Assembly: GCF_000741215.1 (NCBI RefSeq)
Contig: NZ_JGYX01000001.1
Span: 124,001 to 188,000 of the forward strand
DNA from: Bifidobacterium pullorum subsp. gallinarum
Lineage (GTDB): Bacteria > Actinomycetota > Actinomycetes > Actinomycetales > Bifidobacteriaceae
Direction of reading: 5' to 3'
Length of the DNA: 64,000 bases
Shown: in pieces, positions 7,492-20,592 of the stretch
Layout of the letters: the number at the start of each line of letters is the position of its first letter
Numbering within the stretch: position 1 is the stretch's first letter
Translations under genes and position numbers: made by a program
Notes under the pieces: model-generated
The model's input: the letters and a program-made list of their open reading frames with translations, nothing else
Databases searched by the model: none
What the model was told of the DNA's origin: nothing

Positions 7492-9093
7492 CTACTCCTC
7501 GGCCACCAGGTCCAGGTACCCGTCGTTCCAGAGGTCTTCGTCGCCGTCGGGCATCAGCAGCACGCGTTCGGGGTTCAGGGCTTTGACGGCGCCCTCGTCG
7601 TGCGTCACGAGCACGATCGCGCCCTCGTATTTGGCGATGGCCTTGAGGATCTCCTCGCGCGAGGCCGGGTCCAGGTTGTTGGTCGGCTCGTCGAGCAGCA
7701 GCACGTTGGCGCGGCTGGTCACCAACGTGGCGAGCGCCAGTCGCGTCTTCTCACCGCCGGAGAGCACGCTGGCCGGCTTGAACGCGTCGTCGCCGGAGAA
7801 CAGGAACGAGCCCAGGATCGAACGCGCCTGCGTGTTGTCCAGTTCGGGGGCCACATGCTGCAGGTTCTCCAACACGGTGGCGTTCAGGTCCAACGTGTCG
7901 TGCTCCTGCGCGAAGTAGCCGACCTTGCAGCCGTGCCCGTACTCCACCACGCCGGTGTCCGGATCTTCGATATGCGCGAGCAGGCGCAGTGTGGTGGTCT
8001 TACCGGCGCCGTTGTATCCCAAGATCACCACGCGCGAGCCTTTGTCGATCGCCAGGTTGATGCCGGCGAACACGATGTTCGACCCGTACGCCTTGGAGAT
8101 GTCCTTGGCCTGAATCGGCGTGCGGCCGCAGGGTGCCGGCTCCGGGAATCGGATGTCCGCTACCTTCTCCTTCTTCTGCGCCTCGCTGGTCTCGGCGAGC
8201 AGGCGTTCGGCGCGGCGCATCATGTTCTGCGCGGCCACGGCCTTGGTGGCTTTGGCGTGCAGGCGGATGCCCTGCTTCATCAGGCGTTCGGCTTTCTTCT
8301 CGGCCACTTCACGTTCGCGGCGTCGGCGTTCCTCGTCCACCGCGCGCTGGTGCAGATACGCCTTCCAGCCCATCGAATACATGTCGATCTGCCCGCGCTG
8401 CGCGTCCAGGTGCCAGACCTTGTTGACCACCTCGTCCAAAAGCTCGGTGGAGTGGGAGATGACCAGGAACCCGCCCTCGTATTTCTTCAGATACCCGCGC
8501 AACCATTCGATCGAATCGGCGTCCAAATGGTTGGTCGGCTCGTCCAGGATCATCGTGTCGGCATCGGAGAACAGGATGCGCGCCAGCTCCACACGGCGGC
8601 GCTGCCCGCCGGAGAGCGTGCCGAGCGGCTGGTTCATGACCTCCTGCGGCAATCCCAACGATTCGGCCATCGTGTAGGCCTCGGACTGCGCCGCGTAACC
8701 GCCGGCCTTGTCGAAGTCCTGCATCGCCTTGTCGTATCGGTTCATGGCCTTGGTCATCACGTCCGGATCCGGATCGGTCATCTCACGCTCGGCCTTGCGC
8801 ATGCGACTGATGATGGCCGCGATGTCGCGCGCGCTCATCATACGGTCGAGCGCGGTCTGGTTCGGATCGTCCGCATGCGTGTCCTGCGGCAGATACCCGA
8901 GTTTGCCCGAGACACGCACTTTGCCGCCGGCGGGCAGCATCTCGCCGGTGATCACGCGCGTCAGCGTGGTCTTGCCGGCGCCGTTGCGGCCTACCAGACC
9001 GATCTTGTCTCCCTTGGATACGTGGAAGTCGGTGGGGTGCAGCAGCGTGCGTGCACCGATCTGAATCTCCAGTCCCTGCGCCTCGATGGCCAT
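7492..9093 (-). CDS. ABC-F family ATPase (translation factor type)
   Basis: 533 residues with two ABC domains and no TM segments. Walker A motifs are GRNGAGKTT (about 35) and GYNGAGKTT (about 355). Signature motifs are LSGGQRRR and LSGGEKTR, with Walker B/LDEPTNHLD and LDEPTNNLD. The inter-domain linker is the charged helical P-site tether typical of ABC-F proteins (RRRREREVAEKKAERL). Such proteins act at the ribosome E-site, relieving stalls or protecting against antibiotics. This looks like a housekeeping actinobacterial member rather than a known resistance protein. It is transcribed divergently from the MFS gene, 182 bases away. Confidence 0.9.
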   Translation of the reverse strand: MAIEAQGLEIQIGARTLLHPTDFHVSKGDKIGLVGRNGAGKTTLTRVITGEMLPAGGKVRVSGKLGYLPQDTHADDPNQTALDRMMSARDIAAIISRMRKAEREMTDPDPDVMTKAMNRYDKAMQDFDKAGGYAAQSEAYTMAESLGLPQEVMNQPLGTLSGGQRRRVELARILFSDADTMILDEPTNHLDADSIEWLRGYLKKYEGGFLVISHSTELLDEVVNKVWHLDAQRGQIDMYSMGWKAYLHQRAVDEERRRREREVAEKKAERLMKQGIRLHAKATKAVAAQNMMRRAERLLAETSEAQKKEKVADIRFPEPAPCGRTPIQAKDISKAYGSNIVFAGINLAIDKGSRVVILGYNGAGKTTTLRLLAHIEDPDTGVVEYGHGCKVGYFAQEHDTLDLNATVLENLQHVAPELDNTQARSILGSFLFSGDDAFKPASVLSGGEKTRLALATLVTSRANVLLLDEPTNNLDPASREEILKAIAKYEGAIVLVTHDEGAVKALNPERVLLMPDGDEDLWNDGYLDLVAEE

Positions 9094-9275
9094 CGTTCAC
9101 CCTAACCTGTGCCGTCCTCGCCGGCTCCCATCCAGGAGACGGCTTCCGATATCTCTATGTATGTGTACTCCGTGTTCAGCAACGCCAACGCTCCATCATA
9201 CCGAATCCCCGGCACCATCCGGTTCACCATGCGAGTATCGTGAATCACGGCGTAACGGCGCACGAGGAAAGGGGC

Positions 9276-10484
9276 ATGGTGAGAAACGACTCGGACGACA
9301 GGCTGATGAACCGCGACGTCGCGCTGGTCATGGCCGCCACCTTCTGCTTCATGGCCAGCAACATGCTGGTCTCGCCGCTGATGGCTGGCTTCTCGGAGAG
9401 CCTCGGCGCGGGAGGCGCGCTGATGGGCGTCGTGGCCGCGATGATGAACGTCGTCTCCCTGTTCTGCCGCCCGATCGCCGGCAATCTCGCCGACCGGACC
9501 AGCAAACGCACGCTGGTCGGCGTCGGCGCCGCGCTCTACCTGGTGTCCAGCGTCTGGTACGCGCTCGCCGGCAGCCCGGCCTCGCTGATCGCGGCCCGCA
9601 TGGTCAACGGCGTCGGGTTCGCCTGCTGCTCGGTCTGTCTGGCGACATGGATGGCGATGCTGCTGCCGATCCGTCACATGGGCGCCGGCATGGGACTGTA
9701 CGGCACGATGAACGCGCTGGCGATGGCGATCGGCCCGGCCGTCGGCATCCGGGCGCAGCAGCTCATCGGATACCGGTGCACGTTCCTGATCTCGACGGTG
9801 CTGGCCGCGCTGATGGTGATCGCCGTGCTGTTCGTCCGCAATGGCGGCCACCCCATACGGCAAGGCGGCGCGGATGCCGCCGGGACCGACGCAAGGCCCG
9901 CCGCACGCCGGTTCACGCTGCGTGCCATCGTCGAACCGCGCGTGGTGCCGTTGTCGCTGGTGTTCATGTGTTTTTCGATCCCGTACTTCGCGAATCAGTC
10001 GTTCCTGGTCGAAGTCGCCGACGCACGCGGCCTGGATGTGGACGTCAGCCTGTTCTTCCCGCTGTACGCGGCGGCGCTGCTGGTGCTGCGGCTGGCGTTC
10101 AGGAACCTGTTCGACACCAAGCCGTTCCGCCTGTTCTTCATCGTGGGCACGGTGGCGATGGTCGGCATGCTGCTGTGCCTGGCGCTGATGCGCAACGACT
10201 GGGTGCTGCTGCTCGGCGCGGTCCTGACCGCGTTCAGCTACGGCATGATGAGTTCGGTCACGCAGGCCGAGGCCGTCGTCATCGCGGGCAAGGAGCGCAG
10301 CGGCATCGCCAACAGCACGTACTATATCGGCATCGACCTGGGCATGTCGCTGGGTCCGATGCTCGGCGGCCTGTTCTACGGCTCGCTGCCGATCGCATGG
10401 TTCTATCCGCTGTTCATCATCGCGATGCCGGTCGCCTGGATCATCTACCTGTCCACCGCGCGCCTCGTCGCCCGCCGCGGATGA
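9276..10484 (+). CDS. MFS transporter
   Basis: 402 residues and about 12 TM segments. The MFS motif A region after TM2 reads GNLADRTSKR (about 63-72). TM segments include VALVMAATFCFMASNML near the start and PIAWFYPLFIIAMPVAWIIYL at the end. The ATG at 9276 is preceded by GAGGAAAGGGG; longer frames lack such a site. It resembles drug/H+ antiporters and sugar-efflux-type permeases; the substrate cannot be told. It stands alone before uvrA, with no adjacent regulator. Confidence 0.88.
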   Translation: MVRNDSDDRLMNRDVALVMAATFCFMASNMLVSPLMAGFSESLGAGGALMGVVAAMMNVVSLFCRPIAGNLADRTSKRTLVGVGAALYLVSSVWYALAGSPASLIAARMVNGVGFACCSVCLATWMAMLLPIRHMGAGMGLYGTMNALAMAIGPAVGIRAQQLIGYRCTFLISTVLAALMVIAVLFVRNGGHPIRQGGADAAGTDARPAARRFTLRAIVEPRVVPLSLVFMCFSIPYFANQSFLVEVADARGLDVDVSLFFPLYAAALLVLRLAFRNLFDTKPFRLFFIVGTVAMVGMLLCLALMRNDWVLLLGAVLTAFSYGMMSSVTQAEAVVIAGKERSGIANSTYYIGIDLGMSLGPMLGGLFYGSLPIAWFYPLFIIAMPVAWIIYLSTARLVARRG

Positions 10485-10498
10485 CGCGGAACACGCCG

Positions 10499-10514
10499 TC
10501 GAACAACTGTTCGA
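10499..10514. promoter_or_regulatory. LexA (SOS) box upstream of uvrA
   Basis: TCGAACAACTGTTCGA is a perfect match to the actinobacterial/Gram-positive LexA operator TCGAAC-N4-GTTCGA, 75 bases before the uvrA GTG. It indicates DNA-damage induction of uvrA and perhaps uvrC. Confidence 0.85.
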
Positions 10515-10588
10515 ATCATCGCGCCGAATGCGGTATCCTTGGCATGATATAACGGGCGACCAATCCATATCGGCATAAGGAGGCTGCG

Positions 10589-13585
<2,997 letters not shown>

Positions 13586-13590
13586 ACGGC

Positions 13591-16077
13591 ATGGCATCGG
13601 GTTTGGTCGAACGGCACAGCCCCGAGGTATGGCGGAAGACCGCCCTGTCATTGCAGTCGTCGCAGCCCGGCGCGGACGGCGGCGCCGACGGGCCGGACGC
13701 GGCCACGCCGGATACCGCCACGGACGTGAACGCCAACGGCGCGCCGTTGCTCGGCGACACCCGCGACCTGTTCCGTCCGAAAACCAGTGACATCCCCGCC
13801 AAACCCGGCGTCTACAAATGGCGCGACGGCGAGGGCCGCGTCATCTACGTAGGCAAGGCCAAGAACCTGCGCAACCGCCTGAGCAACTACTTCCAGCCGC
13901 TGTACCTGCTGCACCCGCGCACGCAGACCATGGTGCTCACCGCCCGCAGCCTGGAATGGACCGTGGTCGGCACCGAACTGGAGTCGCTCACGCTGGAGTA
14001 CACGTGGATCAAGGAGTTCGAGCCGCGCTTCAACATCAAGCTGCGCGACGACAAGACCTACCCGTATCTGGCGGTCTCGATCGGCGAGCAGGTGCCGCGC
14101 GTATGGGTCACGCGCAGCCGCAAGCGCCATGACACCAGGTACTTCGGTCCCTACGCCAAGGTGTGGGATATGCGCAAAAGCCTGGACCGGCTGCTCAAGG
14201 CGTTCCCGGTGCGCACCTGTTCGCCGAACGTGTTCCACAAGGCGCAGCTGACGAACCGCCCCTGTCTGCTGGCGTCGATCGGCAAATGCTCCGCTCCCTG
14301 CGTCGGCCGTATCAGCCCGAAGGAGCATCGGCGCATGTGTGAACGGCTGGTCGGCGTGATGACCGGACGGCTCGGCAAGTCGTACATCGCCCAACTCACG
14401 CGGGAGATGAAGCAGGCCAGCGCCGAGCTGGAATTCGAGAAGGCGGCGCGGCTGCGCGACGAGATCCAGATGCTCGGCAGCGTGGTGGAGCAGAACGCCG
14501 TCGCATTCGATCAGGATGTGGATGCGGACGTGTTCGGTTTCGCCTCCGACGAGTTGGAGGCCTCCGTCCATGCGTTCTTCGTGCGCGCCGGCGCGATCCG
14601 CGGTGAACGCAACTGGAGCGTGGAACGGGTCGAGGACATCAGCGACGGGGACCTGATGGCGGAGATGATCACCCAGGTGTACGCCGACATCCTCAACGAA
14701 ACCGATGCGGAGATGTCGCGGTCCGTATCCGGGTCCCCCTCATCGGATGAAGATGACGACGCCCCCGACAGTGCCGAGGATGGTGCCGCGCGTCATGCCA
14801 CGCCCGACGCGCCGATCGTGCTGTCCACTAGGCGCGATGCCATCGGCGTCACGCAGTCCGTCACCGCCGTCGACGCGCAATCGCGGGCGCAGGCTACACG
14901 CCGGCGCAACCAACGGCAGGACCAGACCGGCCGCGACGATTTCCTCGCGCCGATCGCGCCGGTGCCGCGGGAGGTGATCGTGCCGATCGAACCCACCCGC
15001 CACGAGGAGCTCGAACGGTGGCTGAGCGACCGGCGCGGCGGCGCGGTGACGATTCGCGTGGCGGCGCGCGGCGAGAAGAAGGCCCTGATGGACCGCGCCA
15101 ACGAGAACGCCGCGCAGGCGCTCCAACGCAGCAAGATGAGCCGTATCAGCGACATGGCCACACGCAGCCGCGCCATGAACGACGTGGCGGATGCGCTGGG
15201 TCTGGACGAGGCGCCGCTGCGCATCGAATGCTATGACATCTCGAACACGGTGGGCGGAGCCTTCCAGGTCGCCTCGATGGTGGTGTTCGAGGACGGCATC
15301 GCCAAGAAATCCGAATACCGCCGGTTCGCCATCCGCGGCGCGGACGGCAACGGCGCGCTCGACGATCTGAGCGCGCTGTATGAGACGCTGACCCGGCGGT
15401 TCCGGCACGGCAACATCGCCGGCGACTCCGGCGAAAGCATCGACGCCGAACAGCGCGCCGCCAAGGCGGCGCAGCAGTCGCATGACACCTCGCACGGCAC
15501 CGGCTCGGATGGCAACCCTGCGGACTCCGAAGCAACGGCCGACCAGGCGAACGCCGAGATCATCCAGCAGAACACCAATCGCCGTCATTTCGCCTACCGT
15601 CCGAACCTAGTGGTGGTCGATGGCGGCAAACCGCAGGTCATGGCCGCCGCCAAGGCGCTTGAGGACTGCGGCGTGGACGATGTGGCGGTTTGCGGCCTGG
15701 CCAAGCGGCTGGAGGAGGTCTGGGTGCCGGACGACGACTATCCGATCATCCTCAGACGCCAGTCGGAAGGCATGTACCTGCTGCAGCGCGTCCGGGACGA
15801 ATCGCACCGCTTCGCCATCACCTACCACCGCCAGACTCGACGTAAGGGGGCGCTGCGCTCGGCGCTCGACGATATCCCGGGCATCGGCGCAACGTACCAG
15901 AAGCGACTGCTCAACCATTTCGGTTCGGTGCGCGCCATGCGCGAGGCCACCGTCGAACAGCTGGAACAGGTCAAGGGCATCGGCCACGCCAAGGCCGAGG
16001 CCATCTTCACCGCCCTGCACCCCGGCGACGGGGGAGCGGCTGCGACGCCCAAAGCCGGCGGCGACGCATCGGACTGA
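13591..16077 (+). CDS. uvrC: Excinuclease ABC subunit C with two insertions
   Basis: 828 residues against about 600-700 usually; the dual-incision nuclease of excision repair. A roughly 65-residue variable N-terminus precedes the GIY-YIG domain (GVYKWRDGEGRVIYVGKAKN). A UVR motif (ELEFEKAARLRDEIQML) lies near 285, the RNase H-like nuclease domain at about 545-720 (IECYDISN onwards), and C-terminal helix-hairpin-helix motifs (DIPGIGATYQKRLL, VKGIGHAKAEAI). Two low-complexity insertions stand out: about 375-450 (Ser/Asp/Ala/Arg-rich) and about 610-666 (Ala/Gln/Ser/Asp-rich). The ATG at 13591 has GGGAGGTG upstream, overlapping the end of uvrA. Confidence 0.96.
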   Translation: MASGLVERHSPEVWRKTALSLQSSQPGADGGADGPDAATPDTATDVNANGAPLLGDTRDLFRPKTSDIPAKPGVYKWRDGEGRVIYVGKAKNLRNRLSNYFQPLYLLHPRTQTMVLTARSLEWTVVGTELESLTLEYTWIKEFEPRFNIKLRDDKTYPYLAVSIGEQVPRVWVTRSRKRHDTRYFGPYAKVWDMRKSLDRLLKAFPVRTCSPNVFHKAQLTNRPCLLASIGKCSAPCVGRISPKEHRRMCERLVGVMTGRLGKSYIAQLTREMKQASAELEFEKAARLRDEIQMLGSVVEQNAVAFDQDVDADVFGFASDELEASVHAFFVRAGAIRGERNWSVERVEDISDGDLMAEMITQVYADILNETDAEMSRSVSGSPSSDEDDDAPDSAEDGAARHATPDAPIVLSTRRDAIGVTQSVTAVDAQSRAQATRRRNQRQDQTGRDDFLAPIAPVPREVIVPIEPTRHEELERWLSDRRGGAVTIRVAARGEKKALMDRANENAAQALQRSKMSRISDMATRSRAMNDVADALGLDEAPLRIECYDISNTVGGAFQVASMVVFEDGIAKKSEYRRFAIRGADGNGALDDLSALYETLTRRFRHGNIAGDSGESIDAEQRAAKAAQQSHDTSHGTGSDGNPADSEATADQANAEIIQQNTNRRHFAYRPNLVVVDGGKPQVMAAAKALEDCGVDDVAVCGLAKRLEEVWVPDDDYPIILRRQSEGMYLLQRVRDESHRFAITYHRQTRRKGALRSALDDIPGIGATYQKRLLNHFGSVRAMREATVEQLEQVKGIGHAKAEAIFTALHPGDGGAAATPKAGGDASD

Positions 16078-16171
16078 GCCGTTGCGGACGGCCGCGCCTG
16101 TCCATATTTACCTCCCCGAATCACAGGCGACATGGTTTTCGGCTAGCATGGGTACCGATGGAAGGAGGGCT

Positions 16172-17152
16172 ATGTCGGTAGTGAATCATCGGTGCGCGGT
16201 GCTGGGCAAACCGATCGCGCATTCGCTGTCGCCGGTGCTGCACAATGCGGCATACCACGCGTTGGGGCTGGATGATTGGGCCTATGACCGGCACGAGGTG
16301 GGACAGGACGATCTCGACGGTTTCCTGCACGGGCTCGACCCGAGCTGGGTTGGTCTGAGCCTGACCATGCCGTTGAAGAAGACCATCCAGCCGTACGGCA
16401 TCCCCTCGAACATCTGGGCCATGCAACTGGGCGTGGCCAACACGGCGGTGTTCGATTGGTCCGATATGGAGCATGGGCGCGACGGTCTGCCGGCGATCCG
16501 CCTGTACAACACGGATGTCATGGGCATCGTGCTGGCCATCGACCATGCGCTGAGTCAGCCGTCCTCAACCGATGTCGCCGCGCTGCTGGACGCGGAACCG
16601 TCCGGGGCGGCGTCCCGGCGGAGCGGGAGCGACCAACCGGCGCACGCCGTCATCCTCGGCAACGGCAACACCGCCATGTCCGCGGTGGCCGCCTGCACGA
16701 TGGCGTTGGATTCCAGCATCGGCCATATCACCATCGCCGCGCGGCATCCGGACCGCAATCTCGACCTGGCAGCCGACCTCGGCGCACGATTGGGCGGAGT
16801 CACCGTTGACGCCATGCCCCTTGCAGAAGCGGTCGACAAAGCCTGCACGGCCGATCTGGTCATCAGCACGCTGCCCGCGCACGCCGCGGACCCTTTCGCA
16901 CGCGCCGTGGCCGATGCGCCCGGCCCAGCCCCGCGCGGCATCCTGCTCGACGTGGTCTATGACCCGCGTCCGACGGATCTCATGCGCGTATGGTCGGACC
17001 GGGGCGCGCTGGCCATCGGCGGGCAGGAGATGCTCCTGTACCAGGCCATCCTGCAGGTGGCGCGTATGACCGGATCGGGGTCGATTGCGGACCTGGACGT
17101 TCTGGACACGATTGAACAGCCGATGAGGCAAGCATTGGAGGAGGCGCTATGA
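16172..17152 (+). CDS. aroE: Shikimate dehydrogenase family protein
   Basis: 326 residues, somewhat longer than the usual 270-290. It reduces 3-dehydroshikimate with NADPH in aromatic amino acid synthesis. The substrate-binding motif GKPIAHSLSPVLHN is at about 13-26, the catalytic Lys lies in SLTMPLKK (about 66-73), and YNTDVMG resembles the family NTD motif. The nucleotide-binding region reads ILGNGNTAMSAVAA. An extra segment around 130-150 (Ser/Ala-rich) explains the length. The ATG at 16172 follows GGAAGGAGG. Its stop overlaps the rapZ start (ATGA). aroE between uvrC and rapZ is not the common actinobacterial order. Confidence 0.88.
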   Translation: MSVVNHRCAVLGKPIAHSLSPVLHNAAYHALGLDDWAYDRHEVGQDDLDGFLHGLDPSWVGLSLTMPLKKTIQPYGIPSNIWAMQLGVANTAVFDWSDMEHGRDGLPAIRLYNTDVMGIVLAIDHALSQPSSTDVAALLDAEPSGAASRRSGSDQPAHAVILGNGNTAMSAVAACTMALDSSIGHITIAARHPDRNLDLAADLGARLGGVTVDAMPLAEAVDKACTADLVISTLPAHAADPFARAVADAPGPAPRGILLDVVYDPRPTDLMRVWSDRGALAIGGQEMLLYQAILQVARMTGSGSIADLDVLDTIEQPMRQALEEAL

Positions 17153-18081
17153 CATCCGCAACGTCACGCGAACCGGCGAGCAAGGATGCGCTGTCGTCCG
17201 TGCCGGAACCGGCCGACGGCTTCGAGGTCCTGCTCATCACCGGCATGTCCGGCGCCGGGCGGTCGCAGGCCGCCAACAGCATCGAGGACATGGGCTGGTA
17301 CGTGGTCGACAACATGCCGCCCAAGCTGCTGGTGCCGCTGGTGGACATGATGACCAACTCGGCGTCCAAGATCCACAAGCTGGCCTGCGTCATCGACGTG
17401 CGTTCGCGCAGCTATTTCGATGATCTGGCCCAGGTGCTCGGCCATCTGGACGATCTGGGCGTCAGGACGCGCGTCCTGTTCCTGGACGCCAGCGACGAGG
17501 TGTTGATCAAACGGTACGAATCGGTGCGCCGCCCGCATCCGCTGCAGCATGGTTCCCGGCTGATCGACGGCATCACCGAGGAACGTGCGCTGCTGGCGAA
17601 TCTCCGGGAACATGCCGATATCGTCATCGACACCTCCGATCTGAGCATCCACCAGCTGAGCACCAAGCTGTATGAGGGATTGCTGGGGGAGGGCGCGACC
17701 ACGGTGGCCGTGCACATCTTCAGCTTCGGGTTCAAGCACGGGGTGCCGATCGACGCCGATTTCGTGGCCGATGTCCGTTTCCTGCCGAACCCGTTCTGGG
17801 TGCCCAGCCTGCGCGAGTTGACGGGCATGGACAAGCCGGTCAGCGACTATGTGCTGTCCAGCGACGGGGCCAGCGAGTTCCTCGACGCGTACGAGAAGGC
17901 GTTGGCTGTGGCGATCGAGGGGTACGCGAAAGAGGACAAGCACTTCGTCACGATAGCCGTGGGCTGCACCGGGGGCCAGCACCGTTCGGTGGCCATGAGC
18001 GAGGCCTTGGCCAAGCGGCTGCGCGCACGCGGTCTGCAGGTCACGGTTTCCGCGCGGGAACTGGCCAAACGGCAACACTGA
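17149..18081 (+). CDS. rapZ: RapZ/YvcJ family nucleotide-binding protein
   Basis: 310 residues. A P-loop GMSGAGRSQAANS lies at about 32-44. The conserved region FLDASDEVLIKRYESVRRPHPL sits in the middle and the C-terminal RapZ motif is GCTGGQHRSV. In E. coli RapZ is an RNase E adaptor for GlmZ sRNA; in Gram-positives YvcJ is a nucleotide-binding protein of less clear role. The start overlaps aroE by four bases. It precedes whiA, as in other actinobacteria, but the yvcK gene usually found between them is missing. Confidence 0.93.
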   Translation: MTSATSREPASKDALSSVPEPADGFEVLLITGMSGAGRSQAANSIEDMGWYVVDNMPPKLLVPLVDMMTNSASKIHKLACVIDVRSRSYFDDLAQVLGHLDDLGVRTRVLFLDASDEVLIKRYESVRRPHPLQHGSRLIDGITEERALLANLREHADIVIDTSDLSIHQLSTKLYEGLLGEGATTVAVHIFSFGFKHGVPIDADFVADVRFLPNPFWVPSLRELTGMDKPVSDYVLSSDGASEFLDAYEKALAVAIEGYAKEDKHFVTIAVGCTGGQHRSVAMSEALAKRLRARGLQVTVSARELAKRQH

Positions 18082-18247
18082 AGCTGGTACGGTAGTCGTA
18101 TAGCGAGCATAACGGGCCCGAACTATGAAATCACCGGCTGTGCTTGTCCAAGTCGTTGGGTATCACAGATTCCCGGTACATTCGTGGAATGGGCACCGTT
18201 ATCGTCGGAGTATATAGAGAAGTATTGGGATAGTAGGAGGTTGGCTC

Positions 18248-19195
18248 TTGGCTCTTCTGGATGATGTCAAAAGCGAACTGGCCGCAATCGACAACGAGCT
18301 GCCCGCCGCCAAGAAGGCACAGGCCACGGCGATGATCCGCTTCGGCGGGGGGTTGCGCCTGGTGCAGCGTCAGATCATCGTGCAGGCGCAGTTCGATTCG
18401 CTGGAGGCCGCCAAGTGGCTGCAGTCCACCATCAAGAACCTGTACGGCCATGAGGCGTCCCTGACGCAGGTGGCCCGGCAGACGCCGAGCGGCGTGGTGC
18501 AGCGGTATCTGGTGCAGGTGGAGCGCGGTGGCGCCGCCCTGGCGCTGCAGACCGGTCTGCTCGACCGCCGCAAGCATCTGGTGCTGGGTCTGCCGGCCGA
18601 CATCATCAGCGGCAACATCGCTCAGGTCAAGGCCGCCTGGCGCGGCGCGTTCCTTGCCCATGGCGGGCTGTCCGATCCGGGCAAGGCCAGCTATCTGGAG
18701 ATCGTCTGCCCCACCAACGAGGCGGCGTTGGCGCTGGTCGGCGCGGCGCGGCGACTGGGCGTGACCGCCAAGCCGCGTCAGCTGCGCAGCTCCGAGCGCG
18801 TGACGCTGAAGGATCCGGACGCCATCGAACGCATGCTCATGCTCATGGGCGCCCCGCGCTCCGCACGGGAGTGGACCGGCAAGCGTTCCGACGGCGAGGC
18901 CCGCGGCAAGGCCAATCGCCTGGCCAATTTCGATGACGCCAATATGCGCCGCAGCGCCAAGGCGGCGGCGGAGGCCAGCGACAAGGTGCGTAAGGCCTTC
19001 GAGATCCTGGGCGACGACATCCCCGAGAACCTCCGCGCCGCCGGCCAGCTGCGTCTGGACCACGGCGACGCCAGCCTGGAGGAACTGGGGCGTCTGGCGA
19101 ATCCGCCGATCACCAAGGACGCCATCGCAGGCCGCATCCGCAGGCTCCTGCAGCTGGCCGAGAAGACCGAGAAGGCCCGCGCGCAGCAGCAGTAA
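18248..19195 (+). CDS. whiA: WhiA transcription regulator
   Basis: 315 residues. The N-terminal region (about 1-85) has the degenerate LAGLIDADG fold of WhiA. The middle holds the family block ([21 protein letters not shown]), and a C-terminal HTH follows ([26 protein letters not shown]). WhiA controls sporulation in Streptomyces and division-related genes in other Gram-positives. The start is TTG at 18248 with GTAGGAGG upstream; no ATG or GTG lies near in frame. The gene is 166 bases after rapZ and ends at a strong terminator. Confidence 0.95.
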   Translation: MALLDDVKSELAAIDNELPAAKKAQATAMIRFGGGLRLVQRQIIVQAQFDSLEAAKWLQSTIKNLYGHEASLTQVARQTPSGVVQRYLVQVERGGAALALQTGLLDRRKHLVLGLPADIISGNIAQVKAAWRGAFLAHGGLSDPGKASYLEIVCPTNEAALALVGAARRLGVTAKPRQLRSSERVTLKDPDAIERMLMLMGAPRSAREWTGKRSDGEARGKANRLANFDDANMRRSAKAAAEASDKVRKAFEILGDDIPENLRAAGQLRLDHGDASLEELGRLANPPITKDAIAGRIRRLLQLAEKTEKARAQQQ

Positions 19196-19202
19196 GACAT
19201 CG

Positions 19203-19234
19203 GGAGCCCTCCCTCGCCGGGAGGGCTCCTTTTT
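19203..19234 (+). terminator. Intrinsic terminator after whiA
   Basis: Perfect 11-bp stem GGAGCCCTCCC / GGGAGGGCTCC with a five-base loop, followed by TTTTT. It separates whiA from pgk. Confidence 0.93.
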
Positions 19235-19334
19235 CGTTGCCCCGTCCACACAATGCACACATACGAGCGCACAGTGGTGTAGGATTCGTAAGTGGCAGGC
19301 TATGCCATTCCACGCATTCTGCGAAAGGACATAC

Positions 19335-20540
19335 ATGAAGACACTCAAGGATCTTGGAGATCTCAAGGGCAAGCGCGTTCTGGTGCGCGCTGATTTCAAC
19401 GTTCCGCTGGACGGCACCACGATCACCGATGACGGTCGTATCAAGGCCGCCCTGCCGACGATCAAGGCTCTGCGCGAGCAGGGTGCCAAGGTCATCCTGA
19501 TGGCCCACCTCGGCCGCCCGAAGGGCAAGGTCGTGCCGGAGCTGAGCCTGGCCCCGGTCGCCGCCCGTCTGGGTGAGCTGCTCGGCATCGAGGTTCCGCT
19601 GGCCGAGGACACCTACGGCGAGGACGCCCAGGCCAAGGTCGCCGCGATGAACGACGGCGATGTGGTGCTGCTGCAGAACGTGCGCTTCAACCCGGAGGAG
19701 ACCAGCAAGGACGCCGATGAGCGCGCCGCCTATGCCAAGAAGATCGCCGCCCTTGGCGACGTCTTCGTCTCCGACGGCTTCGGCGTGGTGCACCGCGCCC
19801 AGGGCTCGAACTACGATGTGGCCGCCGATCTGCCGGCCGCCGCGGGCCTGCTGGTGGAGAAGGAAGTGACCGCGCTGTCCAAGGCCACCGAGAACCCGGA
19901 GCGTCCGCTGACTGTGGTGCTCGGCGGTTCCAAGGTCTCCGACAAGCTCGGCGTGATTGAGAACCTGCTCGGCAAGGCCGATCGTCTGGTCATCGGCGGC
20001 GGCATGGTGTTCACCTTCCTCAAGGCCAAGGGCTATGAGGTCGGCACCTCGCTGCTCGAGGAGGACCAGCTGGAGAAGGTCAAGGGCTACATCGAGACCG
20101 CCGAGAAGAACGGCGTTGAGCTCGTGCTGCCGACCGACATCGTGGTGAACCCCGGCTTCCCGGCCGGCGATACCCCGATCGCCCCGGAGGTCGTGGCCGC
20201 CGACGCCATCCCGGCCGACAAGATGGGTCTGGACATCGGCCCCGACTCCGCCAAGCTGTTCCATGACAAGATCGTGGATTCGAAGACCGTGGTGTGGAAC
20301 GGCCCGATGGGCGTGTTCGAGATCAAGGAGTTCGCGGCCGGCACCGCCGCCGTGGCCCAGGCTCTCGTCGATGCGACCGCGGCCGGCGCGTTCACCATCG
20401 TCGGCGGCGGCGACTCCGCCTCCGCGGTGCGCAACCTCGGCTTCCCGGAGGACGGCTTCTCGCACATCTCGACCGGCGGCGGCGCCTCCCTCGAGTTCCT
20501 TGAGGGCAAGCAGCTGCCGGGCCTGACCGTGCTCGCCTGA
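19335..20540 (+). CDS. pgk: Phosphoglycerate kinase
   Basis: 401 residues; it transfers phosphate from 1,3-bisphosphoglycerate to ADP in lower glycolysis. The substrate motif [12 protein letters not shown] is at about 15-26, HLGRPKG at about 60, and the nucleotide-binding GGSKVSDKL and GGGDSASAV motifs are in the C-domain. The ATG at 19335 follows GAAAGGA. It has its own terminators on both sides, so it is probably transcribed alone. gap is not adjacent, unlike in many actinobacteria. Confidence 0.98.
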   Translation: MKTLKDLGDLKGKRVLVRADFNVPLDGTTITDDGRIKAALPTIKALREQGAKVILMAHLGRPKGKVVPELSLAPVAARLGELLGIEVPLAEDTYGEDAQAKVAAMNDGDVVLLQNVRFNPEETSKDADERAAYAKKIAALGDVFVSDGFGVVHRAQGSNYDVAADLPAAAGLLVEKEVTALSKATENPERPLTVVLGGSKVSDKLGVIENLLGKADRLVIGGGMVFTFLKAKGYEVGTSLLEEDQLEKVKGYIETAEKNGVELVLPTDIVVNPGFPAGDTPIAPEVVAADAIPADKMGLDIGPDSAKLFHDKIVDSKTVVWNGPMGVFEIKEFAAGTAAVAQALVDATAAGAFTIVGGGDSASAVRNLGFPEDGFSHISTGGGASLEFLEGKQLPGLTVLA

Positions 20541-20592
20541 TGTTCGCGGGACTCCCGCCGGTGGGGGCTGGTACGCACACGGTGCCATGCCA

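Noticed and set aside
18140..18170. Second RecA-NDp-like promoter before whiA (TTGTCCAAG-N8-TATCAC)
   Set aside because: The -35 half matches poorly and the -10 lacks the final T.
19272..19282. CAGTGGTGTAG shared by the pgk leader and 1938-1948
   Set aside because: Only 11 bases, no symmetry at the pgk copy, and unrelated genes; probably chance.
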